Source of the DNA: an uncultured Muribaculaceae bacterium
GTDB lineage: Bacteria > Bacteroidota > Bacteroidia > Bacteroidales > Muribaculaceae
Length of the DNA: 64,000 nt
Assembly (NCBI GenBank): GCA_910578385.1
Contig: CAJTQV010000015.1
Span: 16,412 to 80,411, forward strand
Reading direction: 5' to 3'
Shown: positions 50,763 through 59,287 of the stretch, piece after piece
Position numbering within the stretch: the stretch's first letter is position 1
Layout of the letters: the number at the start of each line of letters is the position of its first letter
Translations under genes and position numbers: made by a program
Notes under the pieces: model-generated
Seen by the model: only the letters and a program-made list of their open reading frames with translations
The model's database searches: none
What the model was told of the DNA's origin: nothing

Positions 50763-52004
50763 ATGGCAAGATTTTTCAACCTTTTCAAACGCAGCACAAC
50801 CGCACCCCGCGTGATTCAGGCGGGCGACGTGCCCGCAATCGCGTCGTCGGCACCGGTCGCGACCGACAGCGCACGCGTGGCTCTGTCAATCTCGACCGTG
50901 TACCGCTGTGTGGAACTCCTCAGCAAGAGCGTGGCCACGCTGCCGCTCATCCACGAGGTGAGCCGCGAGCGCGGGGCGTACATGGCGTGTGATGACGCGC
51001 TGACGCACCTTCTGAGCGTGGAGCCGAACGAGTGGACAAGCGCCTTCGACTTCTGGCGCATGGCCGTACAGGTGCAGCTCCTTCACGGGTGCGCCTACAT
51101 CGTGCCGCAATATTACGCGACGGGGGAGCTGAAACGTCTCGTGCTGGCGCGTCCTGGCACCACTGCCCCGGCCACCGTGTTAGGCCGCTATCTATGCACC
51201 GACGACGACCAGGGAATCAATGGCGAGTATGATGAACACCAGATTATCCGGCTGAAGGGCGCGACCCTCGACGGCGTGCACTGTCTGTCGGTCATAAGTT
51301 TCGCGGCACGCACCACAAGCCTCGCGGCGACATCGGACGTGAACACGCTCAACTCCTACGCCAACGGCGGCACGACGCTCGGTATCCTGACCAATCCCGA
51401 CGGTGTGCCCGGTTACGGCGAGATGCAGACCGAAGCCCTTCAGGGAGCGGCCGACCGCGTCTCTGCCGCAATACGGCGCAACGACCGGCTTGCGGCGGTG
51501 GGCGGCAAATGGCAGTACATACCGTTAGGCATGACCGCCGCCGACATGCAGGCGTTGGAGACGCGCAAGTTCACCAGCCGCGAGATATGCCGCTTCTTCG
51601 GCGTTCATCCGTCGTTCGTGTTTGACGACACATCGAACAACTACAAGAGCGCGGAGATGGCCAACGTGGCGTTCCTGAGCAACACCCTAAACCCGATACT
51701 CCGCCAGATCGAGAACGAGATAGAGCGGAAAATCCTGCCGCATGTGCCGACGGGGGGCCGCGTGTCGTTCCGCCGGTCGGACCTCTACGCGACCGACCTT
51801 GCAGGGCGCATGGCATACATCGAGAAGCGCATAGCGACCGGAACAATGACAATCAACGAGGCACGCACCGCCGAAGGGATGCCCCCGGTGAAGAATGGCG
51901 ACACCGTCTTCATGAGCGCGAACCTCAAGAGCATAAACGAATATAACGCAAGCACCGAAAATGGACCGCAGACAGAAAATGCAGCTCAGGCAGACCCCGT
52001 GTGA
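50763..52004 (+). CDS. Phage portal protein (HK97 type)
   Basis: A 413-residue portal: LSISTVYRCVELLSKSVATLPLIHEV, DFWRMAVQVQLLHGCAYIVP, ISFAARTTSLAATSDVNTLNSYANGGTTLGIL in pieces, CRFFGVHPSFVFDDTSNNYKSAEMANVAFLSNTL, and GTMTINEARTAEGMPPVKNGD near the end. It forms the dodecameric head vertex through which DNA is pumped. It overlaps the protease gene by 44 bp. Confidence 0.93.
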   Translation: MARFFNLFKRSTTAPRVIQAGDVPAIASSAPVATDSARVALSISTVYRCVELLSKSVATLPLIHEVSRERGAYMACDDALTHLLSVEPNEWTSAFDFWRMAVQVQLLHGCAYIVPQYYATGELKRLVLARPGTTAPATVLGRYLCTDDDQGINGEYDEHQIIRLKGATLDGVHCLSVISFAARTTSLAATSDVNTLNSYANGGTTLGILTNPDGVPGYGEMQTEALQGAADRVSAAIRRNDRLAAVGGKWQYIPLGMTAADMQALETRKFTSREICRFFGVHPSFVFDDTSNNYKSAEMANVAFLSNTLNPILRQIENEIERKILPHVPTGGRVSFRRSDLYATDLAGRMAYIEKRIATGTMTINEARTAEGMPPVKNGDTVFMSANLKSINEYNASTENGPQTENAAQADPV

Positions 52005-52659
52005 GGGTTCGCTGACCCTGGCCGAGATACCCGGCGGCGAGGGCGAGAGCCGTCAGATAGAGGGCATGGCAATAGTATTCAACCGCGAGAGCGTACCTCT
52101 CTACGAGGATGACACGCTCGTGATCCGGGAAGTGATAGCCCCGGAGGCCGTGACGCGTGAACTCCTGGACCGTTCCGACATACTCGCCACGCTCTATCAT
52201 GACAACAACAGGATTCTCGCCCGCAGCCGTTCGGGGCATGGCACGCTCAGCTACGACGTGACCGGGGAGGGCGTGCGGTTCCGGTTCACACCGCCCGACA
52301 CGGAGGATGGCCGCACGGCGACCGCCCTTGTGGAACGCGGCGAGCTGTCCGGGTGTTCGTTCGCCTTCTTCATGGACATGGCCGACGCGGAGGCGCAGAC
52401 ACGCACGGAACGCACCGGCGAGGATGGCCGCAAGGAGGTCATCTACACCGTGCGCAAGATTGCCGACGTGTGCGATTTCACGCTCTGCCCGCGCCCGGCC
52501 TACGAGGACACGGAGGTCGCGACATCGTTGCGCGACGCGGAGCGAGCCGAGGATGAGCGCACTAAGAAACTGGCCGCCGAGGAACGGCACCGACAGGCGG
52601 AGAGAGAAGCCGACATGGCCTTTATAGAGGCTCTGATGAAACGTGATATTAACTTTTAA
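51961..52659 (+). CDS. HK97-family prohead protease
   Basis: A 232-residue protein (or 226 from ATG 51979): IEGMAIVFNRESVPLYEDDTLVIREVI, the catalytic His in LATLYHDNNRILARS, the Ser in GELSGCSFAFFMDM and a downstream DVCDFTLCPRPAYEDTEV, then a charged helical tail. It trims scaffold and capsid protein in the prohead. All catalytic residues are visible. Confidence 0.92.
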   Translation: MDRRQKMQLRQTPCEGSLTLAEIPGGEGESRQIEGMAIVFNRESVPLYEDDTLVIREVIAPEAVTRELLDRSDILATLYHDNNRILARSRSGHGTLSYDVTGEGVRFRFTPPDTEDGRTATALVERGELSGCSFAFFMDMADAEAQTRTERTGEDGRKEVIYTVRKIADVCDFTLCPRPAYEDTEVATSLRDAERAEDERTKKLAAEERHRQAEREADMAFIEALMKRDINF

Positions 52660-52673
52660 ATAAAATAAGCAAC

Positions 52674-53771
52674 ATGAGAAAAGAAGCCAAGCGCGTGTCG
52701 GAGATTGTGGCACGCATCAAGGAAATGCACTCGACCATCGAGAAGGAGCAGCGCGCCCTCAACGATGACGAGAAGCGCGAGCTGAAGGCTCTGGAACGTG
52801 AACAGGACATGATCCTGCTCCAGTCGCGCGCGTTCTCTCTTCCCGGCGAGCCGGAGAAGAAGGTGACAATCAAGTCGTATCTGCGCGACCAGCTCAACGC
52901 CGGCAAGAAGACAATGACAATTCATTTCCGCGCCGAGGGTGCGGGCGAGATGTCGCCCACGATGATGCGTCAGGATGTGGCCGAGGGCGCGTTGATGCCC
53001 GTCACCATCGGCGACGTGGTGAAGCCGCTCCGCGAGAATCTTATCTACAACAAGATCGGCATTCAGGTGCCCACCGGATGCCGTGGCGTGTACGAGTGGC
53101 CGGTTGTCGAGGCTGTCAAGGCCACAATCGCCGGTGAGGCCGTGAAGGTGGCCGCAAAGAAAATCGACCTCAGCAAGGTGCCGGTAGTAAAGCAGAGGAT
53201 CGCGGTTGTCGTGGAGGCTTCGCGTGAGTCGCTCTTCGAGTCTGACGGTAAATTGGAGTCGATCATCAACGAGCAGCTTCCTTTAGCCGTTGCCGAGACC
53301 GTGAACCAGATTATGACCGGAACCGAGAAGGTGACCGACGACTGCGTGATTACCGGTCCGTTCGTCGGCCTGACCCCGACGGCTGTCGAATACAGCTTCA
53401 AGGGACTCAACGCCGCCAAGGCCCAGCTCCTGAAGAAGGGCGTGCGCTCCGACCGCATGGTGTTCGTTATGACCGAGGCCACCAAGGCCGAGCTTGAGGC
53501 GACACCCAAGGACGCGGGCAGCGGCATAATGGTGATCGAGAACGACCGTCTGTGCGGCCTTCCGGTGTTCTGTTCGGAGGCGATAGGCGACGGCATAATC
53601 GGACTTGGCGACTTCACCTATCAGGTGTGCGCGCAGTTCGGCGATGTCTACATGATAGTTGACCCGTACACCGGCGCGGACGCCAACACGGTAAGATTCG
53701 CGCTCAACGTGGACTTCGGAACGGCCACACTCCGCCCCGAGGTGTTCGCGCTCTACAAACAGAAAGCCTGA
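52674..53771 (+). CDS. HK97-family major capsid protein
   Basis: A 365-residue capsid protein. The N-terminal ~80 residues are a helical scaffold-like delta domain (EIVARIKEMHSTIEKEQRALNDDEKRELKALE), then PVTIGDVVKPLRENLIYNKIGIQVPTG, E-loop and P-domain segments, MIMTGTEKVTD-like VNQIMTGTEKVTD and a C-terminal VRFALNVDFGTATLRPEVFALYK. Cleavage near the junction of the two parts is expected. Confidence 0.93.
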   Translation: MRKEAKRVSEIVARIKEMHSTIEKEQRALNDDEKRELKALEREQDMILLQSRAFSLPGEPEKKVTIKSYLRDQLNAGKKTMTIHFRAEGAGEMSPTMMRQDVAEGALMPVTIGDVVKPLRENLIYNKIGIQVPTGCRGVYEWPVVEAVKATIAGEAVKVAAKKIDLSKVPVVKQRIAVVVEASRESLFESDGKLESIINEQLPLAVAETVNQIMTGTEKVTDDCVITGPFVGLTPTAVEYSFKGLNAAKAQLLKKGVRSDRMVFVMTEATKAELEATPKDAGSGIMVIENDRLCGLPVFCSEAIGDGIIGLGDFTYQVCAQFGDVYMIVDPYTGADANTVRFALNVDFGTATLRPEVFALYKQKA

Positions 53772-53790
53772 AACCTGACACAGCACGGCA

Positions 53791-54072
53791 ATGAGATTCC
53801 TGACACTTGACTTCATAAAGCAGCACTGCAACGTCGATTACGACGATGACGACCTGAAGCTGGAGGCGTACGGCAACGCCGCCGAAGGGCTTGTGATGCG
53901 CACGCTCGGGCGCACCGAGGAGGAGCTGTATGACATGGGCGACGGTGTGAATCTGCCCGGCGAGGTGCTTATGGCCATGGCCATGGTCGTGGCTCATAAT
54001 CTCGCCGATCCGGAGGGAACCGAGAAGCCGTGCAACTGGATGGCGATGGTGCGGCACTTGCAGAAGATATGA
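53791..54072 (+). CDS. Head-tail connector (gp6-like)
   Basis: A 93-residue all-helical protein, MRFLTLDFIKQHCNVDYDDDDLKLEAYGNAAEGLVMRTLGR in pieces, matching the HK97 gp6/YqbG connector family that forms the first ring below the portal. It overlaps the next gene by ATGA. Confidence 0.85.
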   Translation: MRFLTLDFIKQHCNVDYDDDDLKLEAYGNAAEGLVMRTLGRTEEELYDMGDGVNLPGEVLMAMAMVVAHNLADPEGTEKPCNWMAMVRHLQKI

Positions 54073-54389
54073 AAGCGGGACGACTCAACACCTTCATCAC
54101 ACCGATGCACCTCACCGTCACGCACGATGCCGTGACGGGCGAGGCGCGGCGTGTGTGGGAGGAGCTTCCGGAGATACGCGCCGAGCGGGTGAAATATACC
54201 GCACGGCACGTGTACAACTCCGCAGAGCTTGTGGTCGGTGTCGATGCCGTGTTTCATATCAGGTATGCCCACCCGGTCAGGGATGGCTGGCGCGTGCGTG
54301 AGCGCGGCGGCGACATCTACGACGTGGTGGTCGAGCCGAACCGGGAAAAGCAGTTGAAACTCCTGAGATGCACCAAGGTCAATGATTGA
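54069..54389 (+). CDS. Head-tail adaptor / head closure protein
   Basis: From ATG 54069 a 106-residue protein, MKAGRLNTFITPMHLTVTHDAVTGE, VWEELPEIRAERVKYTARHVYNSAELV and WRVRERGGDIYDVVVEPNREKQLKLLRC, typical of SPP1 gp16-like head closure proteins (short beta barrel). Gene order connector, adaptor, gp10, terminator fits. Confidence 0.82.
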   Translation: MKAGRLNTFITPMHLTVTHDAVTGEARRVWEELPEIRAERVKYTARHVYNSAELVVGVDAVFHIRYAHPVRDGWRVRERGGDIYDVVVEPNREKQLKLLRCTKVND

Positions 54390-54849
54390 TGTCGATGTGG
54401 ATGCCGCCAATTTCTGGGGGCTGTTGCAGGCGATGGACCAGAAGGCCCGGGTGCGTGTGATGCGTTCCACGCTGAGACGCGCCGCGAACGACCTGAAGGG
54501 CCGGGCGTTTGATGTCCTGACCGGAAAGCTCCGGAGCCTCAGGAACCGGACGGCGATGCGCAAGACGATATGGACCAAGGTCTATTCTCGCACCGTCGGA
54601 TTCCGGGTGACGGTGGCCGGAAACGCCCACCCCTACCCCGCCAGGCAGCGAGACCTCCCGCTCTCCCGGTGGCTGGAGGATGGAACCGGGACACGGCAGA
54701 CCAAGAAGGGATATGCGAGGGGCACACTCCCGCCGCTGAAGTTCCTGGAGACCGCCAACCGGAGCACTGAAGGCCGTGTGACCGACATGCTTGAGGAGAA
54801 ATTCATTGAGGAGATGACAAGGATAGCAAGAAATTATGGCTGCATATGA
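54382..54849 (+). CDS. HK97 gp10-like tail protein
   Basis: A 155-residue protein, basic, with MRSTLRRAANDLKGRAFDVLTG, SRTVGFRVTVAGNAHPYPA, RWLEDGTGTRQTKKG and FLETANRSTEGRVTDMLEEKF, as in HK97 gp10 family members located before the tail terminator. It overlaps both neighbours by a few bases. Confidence 0.82.
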   Translation: MIDVDVDAANFWGLLQAMDQKARVRVMRSTLRRAANDLKGRAFDVLTGKLRSLRNRTAMRKTIWTKVYSRTVGFRVTVAGNAHPYPARQRDLPLSRWLEDGTGTRQTKKGYARGTLPPLKFLETANRSTEGRVTDMLEEKFIEEMTRIARNYGCI

Positions 54850-55231
54850 CAAGACGATACTTTCGGCGGGGACACGTCTCCGCGCCGCTCTGGAACCGGT
54901 CGTGGCCGCGCACGGGGCGCGGATCTTCCCGGTGGTCAGCGCGGTTGACGAGCAGCTTCCGTTCGTGACCTACTTCCGCGCCGGAACGTCCGAGACCGGG
55001 GTTAAGCCCCCAGGGGCGGGGCCACGCGAGACGGTCATCCAGTTCCAGGTATTCTCGGCCGGATACGGCGAGGGTCTTGAAATCGCGGAGGAGATGCTCG
55101 AGGCCATTGACGGTTTCACCGACGACCGGGTCCGCTATTGCGCGATGATGGATTCATCGGAAAATTTCGACGGCGCGGTTCCGGCCTACGTGCAGATCAT
55201 GACATTCAAAGTAAAAACATTTAATAACTGA
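54836..55231 (+). CDS. Tail terminator / completion protein (DUF3168-like)
   Basis: A 131-residue protein: AGTRLRAALEPVVAAHGARIFPVVSA, QLPFVTYFRAGTSETGVKPPGAGPRETVIQFQVFS in pieces and EIAEEMLEAIDGFTDDRV. Position before the tail tube gene and the fold pattern fit the gp17/U-like terminator ring. Confidence 0.8.
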   Translation: MAAYDKTILSAGTRLRAALEPVVAAHGARIFPVVSAVDEQLPFVTYFRAGTSETGVKPPGAGPRETVIQFQVFSAGYGEGLEIAEEMLEAIDGFTDDRVRYCAMMDSSENFDGAVPAYVQIMTFKVKTFNN

Positions 55232-55235
55232 AGAT

Positions 55236-55694
55236 ATGGAAGGATATATCAACGGCTCCGACATGCTGTTAGCGGTATTCGACAAGGCTATCGGCCATTG
55301 CACGGAGCATTCTGTAACCTACGACACCACGACCAAGGAGCGTGCGGTCAAGGCCCCGGAGATCCAGGGGATGTCGTCGTCTCTCTTCAAGGAGACAAGC
55401 ATCACCGGCCTCTCGATCACAATCTCTTTCAAGGGTCTGCAGGTCTATGACGAGACCGAGCTCGATGCCGAGACGCTTAAGGCTCTATGGCGCGAGGCGA
55501 AGCCGGTAACGGCCGAGTGCTTCCGTCGCCCGCAGAACGGAGTGACCGACGGCAACCGCTCACCCTACCTGAAGGCACAGTTCGTGATCACGAAGCTGAG
55601 CGAGTCGGCCACGGCCGAAGATGACGCGTCGTTCGACGGTGAGCTGAAGATGACCGGCGCGCCCGAGACATGGACACCCAAAATTCCGGCCTGA
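55236..55694 (+). CDS. Major tail tube protein
   Basis: A 152-residue protein, GYINGSDMLLAVFDKAIGHCTEHSVTYDT and a C-terminal FDGELKMTGAPETWTP, matching tail tube proteins of the TP901-1/Bacteroidales type, which stack as hexamers around the tape measure. Its stop codon overlaps the start of the next gene. Confidence 0.82.
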   Translation: MEGYINGSDMLLAVFDKAIGHCTEHSVTYDTTTKERAVKAPEIQGMSSSLFKETSITGLSITISFKGLQVYDETELDAETLKALWREAKPVTAECFRRPQNGVTDGNRSPYLKAQFVITKLSESATAEDDASFDGELKMTGAPETWTPKIPA

Positions 55695-56032
55695 TGGAAG
55701 CGAAGAGTTTTAACTTCGGTGGCAGGACGCTCCCGGCGCGTATGTCGATGGGAGCGCTCCGCCGGTTCCGCCGGGAGACCGGTCAGGACTTCCTGAAGCT
55801 CCAGACCGAAGGCGAGGTATCGGCCGAGGCACTTGCGGTGTTGCTCTGGTGCTGCATATCGGCACAGAGCCGCGTGGATGGCGTGGAGTTCAACGTGAGC
55901 TGCGATGACTTTCTGGACCGTGTGACCCCCGACGAGGTGTCGGCATGGTACGTGGATACTCCCGAAGCGGGAGGCGACGCGGGGAACGACACGGAGGGCG
56001 GGGAATCAAAAAAAAAGGGAGTCCCGGCATAG
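55694..56032 (+). CDS. Tail assembly chaperone G (and frame 0 part of GT)
   Basis: From ATG 55694 a 112-residue protein (MEAKSFNFGGRTLPARMSMGALRRF start) with the layout of lambda-type G chaperones. It ends just after a run of nine A's (56008-56016). In frame 0 the codons are AAA AAA AAG, so A-AAA-AAG (56011-56017) is a classical -1 slippery site leading into the next frame. Confidence 0.8.
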   Translation: MEAKSFNFGGRTLPARMSMGALRRFRRETGQDFLKLQTEGEVSAEALAVLLWCCISAQSRVDGVEFNVSCDDFLDRVTPDEVSAWYVDTPEAGGDAGNDTEGGESKKKGVPA

Positions 56033-56355
56033 ATGAGCTAACAGGGTTCGCGGTCGGCGTGATCGGCATGGGTCTCGCCGACTTCGACACCCTTCACCCG
56101 TCGGAGTTCCGCGCCGTGGTTGACGCATGGCGGCACCACGAGGAGGAATGCTATTCGCGGACGTTGGCGGCGATACGCGTACACGCCACATGTTGCGTGC
56201 AGCCGCACGTGAAGAAGCGTCTGATGCCGCGCGACCTCTGGCAGATACCGGCGGTAGATGAAGACCCGGAGCTGAACGCCGGGCATGAGCAACTTTCAAA
56301 AGAGGAGAAAAAAGCGAGATTCGAGCAATTGAAAAAACAACGCGGATATGAGTAA
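56017..56355 (+). CDS. T extension of the GT chaperone (made by -1 frameshift)
   Basis: The -1 frame continues from the A-run as GSPGIDELTGFAVGVIGMG to the stop at 56353-56355 (112 residues), with no good start of its own. Fused with G it gives a protein of about 220 residues, as in lambda gpG-T, which holds the tape measure during tail assembly. It overlaps the tape measure start by 8 bp. Confidence 0.75.
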   Translation, partial: GSPGIDELTGFAVGVIGMGLADFDTLHPSEFRAVVDAWRHHEEECYSRTLAAIRVHATCCVQPHVKKRLMPRDLWQIPAVDEDPELNAGHEQLSKEEKKARFEQLKKQRGYE

Positions 56356-59287
56356 CGGCAACAGCACAATATCCCTTACCTACAAGTTCAAGGGTGACGC
56401 GGGCGGACTGCGTGACATGGTGGCGGACGTCGAGCGGATGCAGCAGGCGTTCCGCGACGGCATCCAGCCCGCCGAGCAGTTGCACACCTCGCTTACCAAC
56501 TTCAATCAGCTCTCGCAGTGTTTCGACAACATAGCGAGTTCGGTGCAGGGTCTGAACGACGTGGTCCAGGATCTTGTGAACGCCTACGCCATACAGCAGC
56601 AGGCGGAGGTGAAGCTGGAGACCGTGATGCGTCAGCGCATGGACGCGACCGCCGAGGACATCCAGCAGATAAAGGACCTGTGTTCGGCACAGCAGGAAAT
56701 CGGCGTTATCGGCGACGAGGTTCAGCTTGCGGGCGCACAGCAGATAGCGACGTTCCTGACCCAGAAGGAGGCGCTTGAATCTCTGATTCCGGCGATGAAC
56801 AATCTCGCGGCGCAGAAAAAAGGACTCAACGTCACCGAGCAGGACTGCGTGACGATAGGCAATCTTTTCGGCAAGGTGATGCAAGGGCAGACAAACGCCC
56901 TCACCCGTGTGGGGATCTCATTTTCGGACGCGCAGAAAAAAGCTCTGGAAAACGCGGACGAAATGGAGCGTGCCGCCTTGCTCGCACAGATTGTGACCGA
57001 CAACGTAGGCAACATGAACGAGGCACTTGCCAAGACCGACGCGGGCAAGGCAAAGCAGGTTGCCGACGCGATGGGCGACCTCAAGGAAAACATGGGCGCC
57101 GTAGTGGCGGGGATAGCTCCGTACACGGGCGTTGCCTCGCAGATGGTGACGCTTGCCGCCAATACCGGCAAAGCGGTAACGCAAGTGCGTGCGCTCACAA
57201 CAAGCGTATTCGGGAGCAGCGGGGCGCTGAAGTTCCTCAGCACCCAGAGCGTAGCGTCGGCACTCGGCATGAACGCGGCGGGGACAGCGGCACGCTTCCT
57301 TGCGGCCGGTCTGCGGATGATAATGGCCGCGACCGCCGTCACTCTGGTCATATCGGCCATATCGGCGGTGGTGTCGGCGTTCACGGGCAAGGCGAAGGAG
57401 GCGGCACAGGCCACCGATGAGATGTCGGCGGCAATGGACCGCTCGAAGATGGCGCAGCAACAGGCAGAGGAGACCATGCGCAACGTCCGCGCACAGATAG
57501 AACTCGACATAGCGGCCACGAAGAATTTCAACGGCACGAAGGCGGAGGAACAGAAACTGGTCCAGGAACTAAACAACCGCTACGGCGATACGATGCAATA
57601 TTTCTCGTCGGTGGCTGACTGGTACAAGGCACTTGTCGCCAACTCCGAGGCTTATTGCGACCAGATGGTAATCGAGGCCGAGACGCGACTTATCGCCAAC
57701 AAGATTGCAGAAAACAAGCTGAAGATAGCCAACTTCAAGACGCAGAAAGCCGATTACGATAAGACAGTCAACCCTAACGCGGGGACTACTCCGGGCGGCA
57801 TGTCCATTGGAGCGCCAAAGGATGAAAACGGGAAATACTCTCTCAATGATGTCGGCAGCTTGGAAGACGCGACGAACCGTATTGTTGCCAACCGGGGCAT
57901 AGCTATCGCGGATGGTATGATAACCACGCTGGAGGATGAGAATGAAAAGTACTACCAGCGTCTGGATGAATTGAAAGAAGAGAGCAAAAAACTGCCCGTT
58001 CTCGGTTCGCCCACACCTCCGAACTTCAACGGCGGCGGAGGCACGACCAACACGCCGCCGCAGCGCGAGAAAGACATCCTGGAGCAGATAGAGGAACAGA
58101 TCCGGGCGAACCAGAAGGCCGCGCTCACCGCCAACGCGACCGAACTTGCCGAACTCCGGACGAAGACTCAGGAACTTGTGGCGCAACGCGACAGGCTGAA
58201 AGAGATACAGGACTCGCTAACCAAGACCCCGGACTATACGCCGCCGCAGATCGACACGATAAAGACATATGATGAACTCGAGAAGGCTCTGAGCCACTAC
58301 AACGAGAAGTTGCGTCAGGCACAGCCGGAGGAACGCGCTGAGATAAACACGACGATCAAGAAGCTGGAGGAACTCCGCGAGGCTTGGGACATTGCCCTGA
58401 ATCCCCGGCCGGAGGGACCGAGCGAACTGTCTCAGTATATCGACAACTTGGTGGAGAGCTCAAAGGCCAAGTTTGCCTCGATGGGTTCCCCGCTGAAGGG
58501 GATGAGCGTGGATTCTCTTCTTTCGCAGTACCGTCAGATTGAGAATGTGCTCAAGGGAATGGATGGCGACATCACCGCGCAGCAGCGCGAGAGCCTCAGG
58601 AAGGCAGCCGGGGAGTATGCGGCATATGCCAAGAAGGCGGCATACTCGGCGCAGACCGTCAAGAGCGGGTGGTCGAACGTGAAGGGTGTGGTGAGCGGCA
58701 TAGAGTCGATGAAGAGCGCGCTGGAGGGGAACGGCACTGCCTGGGAGAAGTTCTCGGCGTTGGTCGATGGCGCGATTCAGGTATTCGAGGGGATACAGGG
58801 AATAATACAGCTTGTGCAGACTCTGACGGCGGTCAACAAGATGCTTACCGCCTCGCAGAAGGAGCAGACGGGCGAGGCGGTAGCCGGCGCGGCTGCCCAG
58901 ATGGCCGCGTCAACGTCGAACGTGTCGGCGGCACAATCGGAGACCAACGCCAACCTCGGCGCGGCCGCCTCGGGCTTCATGAAGGCGAACTCGTCAATCC
59001 CGATTGTCGGAATCGTGATGGCGGCAGCGGCAATCGCGGCGATGATCGCGATGATGGCGAGCCTTCCGAAGTTCGCGGCGGGTGGTATCGCCTACGGTCC
59101 TACGGTCGGACTCTTCGGCGAGTATGCCGGAGCGTCGAACAATCCGGAGGTCGTGGCGCCTCTCGACCGTCTGCGTTCGCTGATCGGTGAGACGGACGGG
59201 GACGGGGGCCGTCTGGTGGCACGTGTCACCGGCGAGCAGCTTGAATTTGTAATGGAACGCCGCAAGCGTCGCAAAAACAGAATGTGA
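56348..59287 (+). CDS. Tail tape measure protein
   Basis: A 979-residue protein: N-terminal NSTISLTYKFKGDAGGLRDMVADVERMQQAF, long Ala/Gln-rich helical regions, hydrophobic stretches (RMIMAATAVTLVISAISAVVSAF; IPIVGIVMAAAAIAAMIAMMASLP, each in parts) and the C-terminal FAAGGIAYGPTVGLFGEYAGASNNPEVVAPLDRL typical of tape measures. It sets tail length. The membrane-like stretches fit a role in DNA entry. Confidence 0.93.
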   Translation: MSNGNSTISLTYKFKGDAGGLRDMVADVERMQQAFRDGIQPAEQLHTSLTNFNQLSQCFDNIASSVQGLNDVVQDLVNAYAIQQQAEVKLETVMRQRMDATAEDIQQIKDLCSAQQEIGVIGDEVQLAGAQQIATFLTQKEALESLIPAMNNLAAQKKGLNVTEQDCVTIGNLFGKVMQGQTNALTRVGISFSDAQKKALENADEMERAALLAQIVTDNVGNMNEALAKTDAGKAKQVADAMGDLKENMGAVVAGIAPYTGVASQMVTLAANTGKAVTQVRALTTSVFGSSGALKFLSTQSVASALGMNAAGTAARFLAAGLRMIMAATAVTLVISAISAVVSAFTGKAKEAAQATDEMSAAMDRSKMAQQQAEETMRNVRAQIELDIAATKNFNGTKAEEQKLVQELNNRYGDTMQYFSSVADWYKALVANSEAYCDQMVIEAETRLIANKIAENKLKIANFKTQKADYDKTVNPNAGTTPGGMSIGAPKDENGKYSLNDVGSLEDATNRIVANRGIAIADGMITTLEDENEKYYQRLDELKEESKKLPVLGSPTPPNFNGGGGTTNTPPQREKDILEQIEEQIRANQKAALTANATELAELRTKTQELVAQRDRLKEIQDSLTKTPDYTPPQIDTIKTYDELEKALSHYNEKLRQAQPEERAEINTTIKKLEELREAWDIALNPRPEGPSELSQYIDNLVESSKAKFASMGSPLKGMSVDSLLSQYRQIENVLKGMDGDITAQQRESLRKAAGEYAAYAKKAAYSAQTVKSGWSNVKGVVSGIESMKSALEGNGTAWEKFSALVDGAIQVFEGIQGIIQLVQTLTAVNKMLTASQKEQTGEAVAGAAAQMAASTSNVSAAQSETNANLGAAASGFMKANSSIPIVGIVMAAAAIAAMIAMMASLPKFAAGGIAYGPTVGLFGEYAGASNNPEVVAPLDRLRSLIGETDGDGGRLVARVTGEQLEFVMERRKRRKNRM

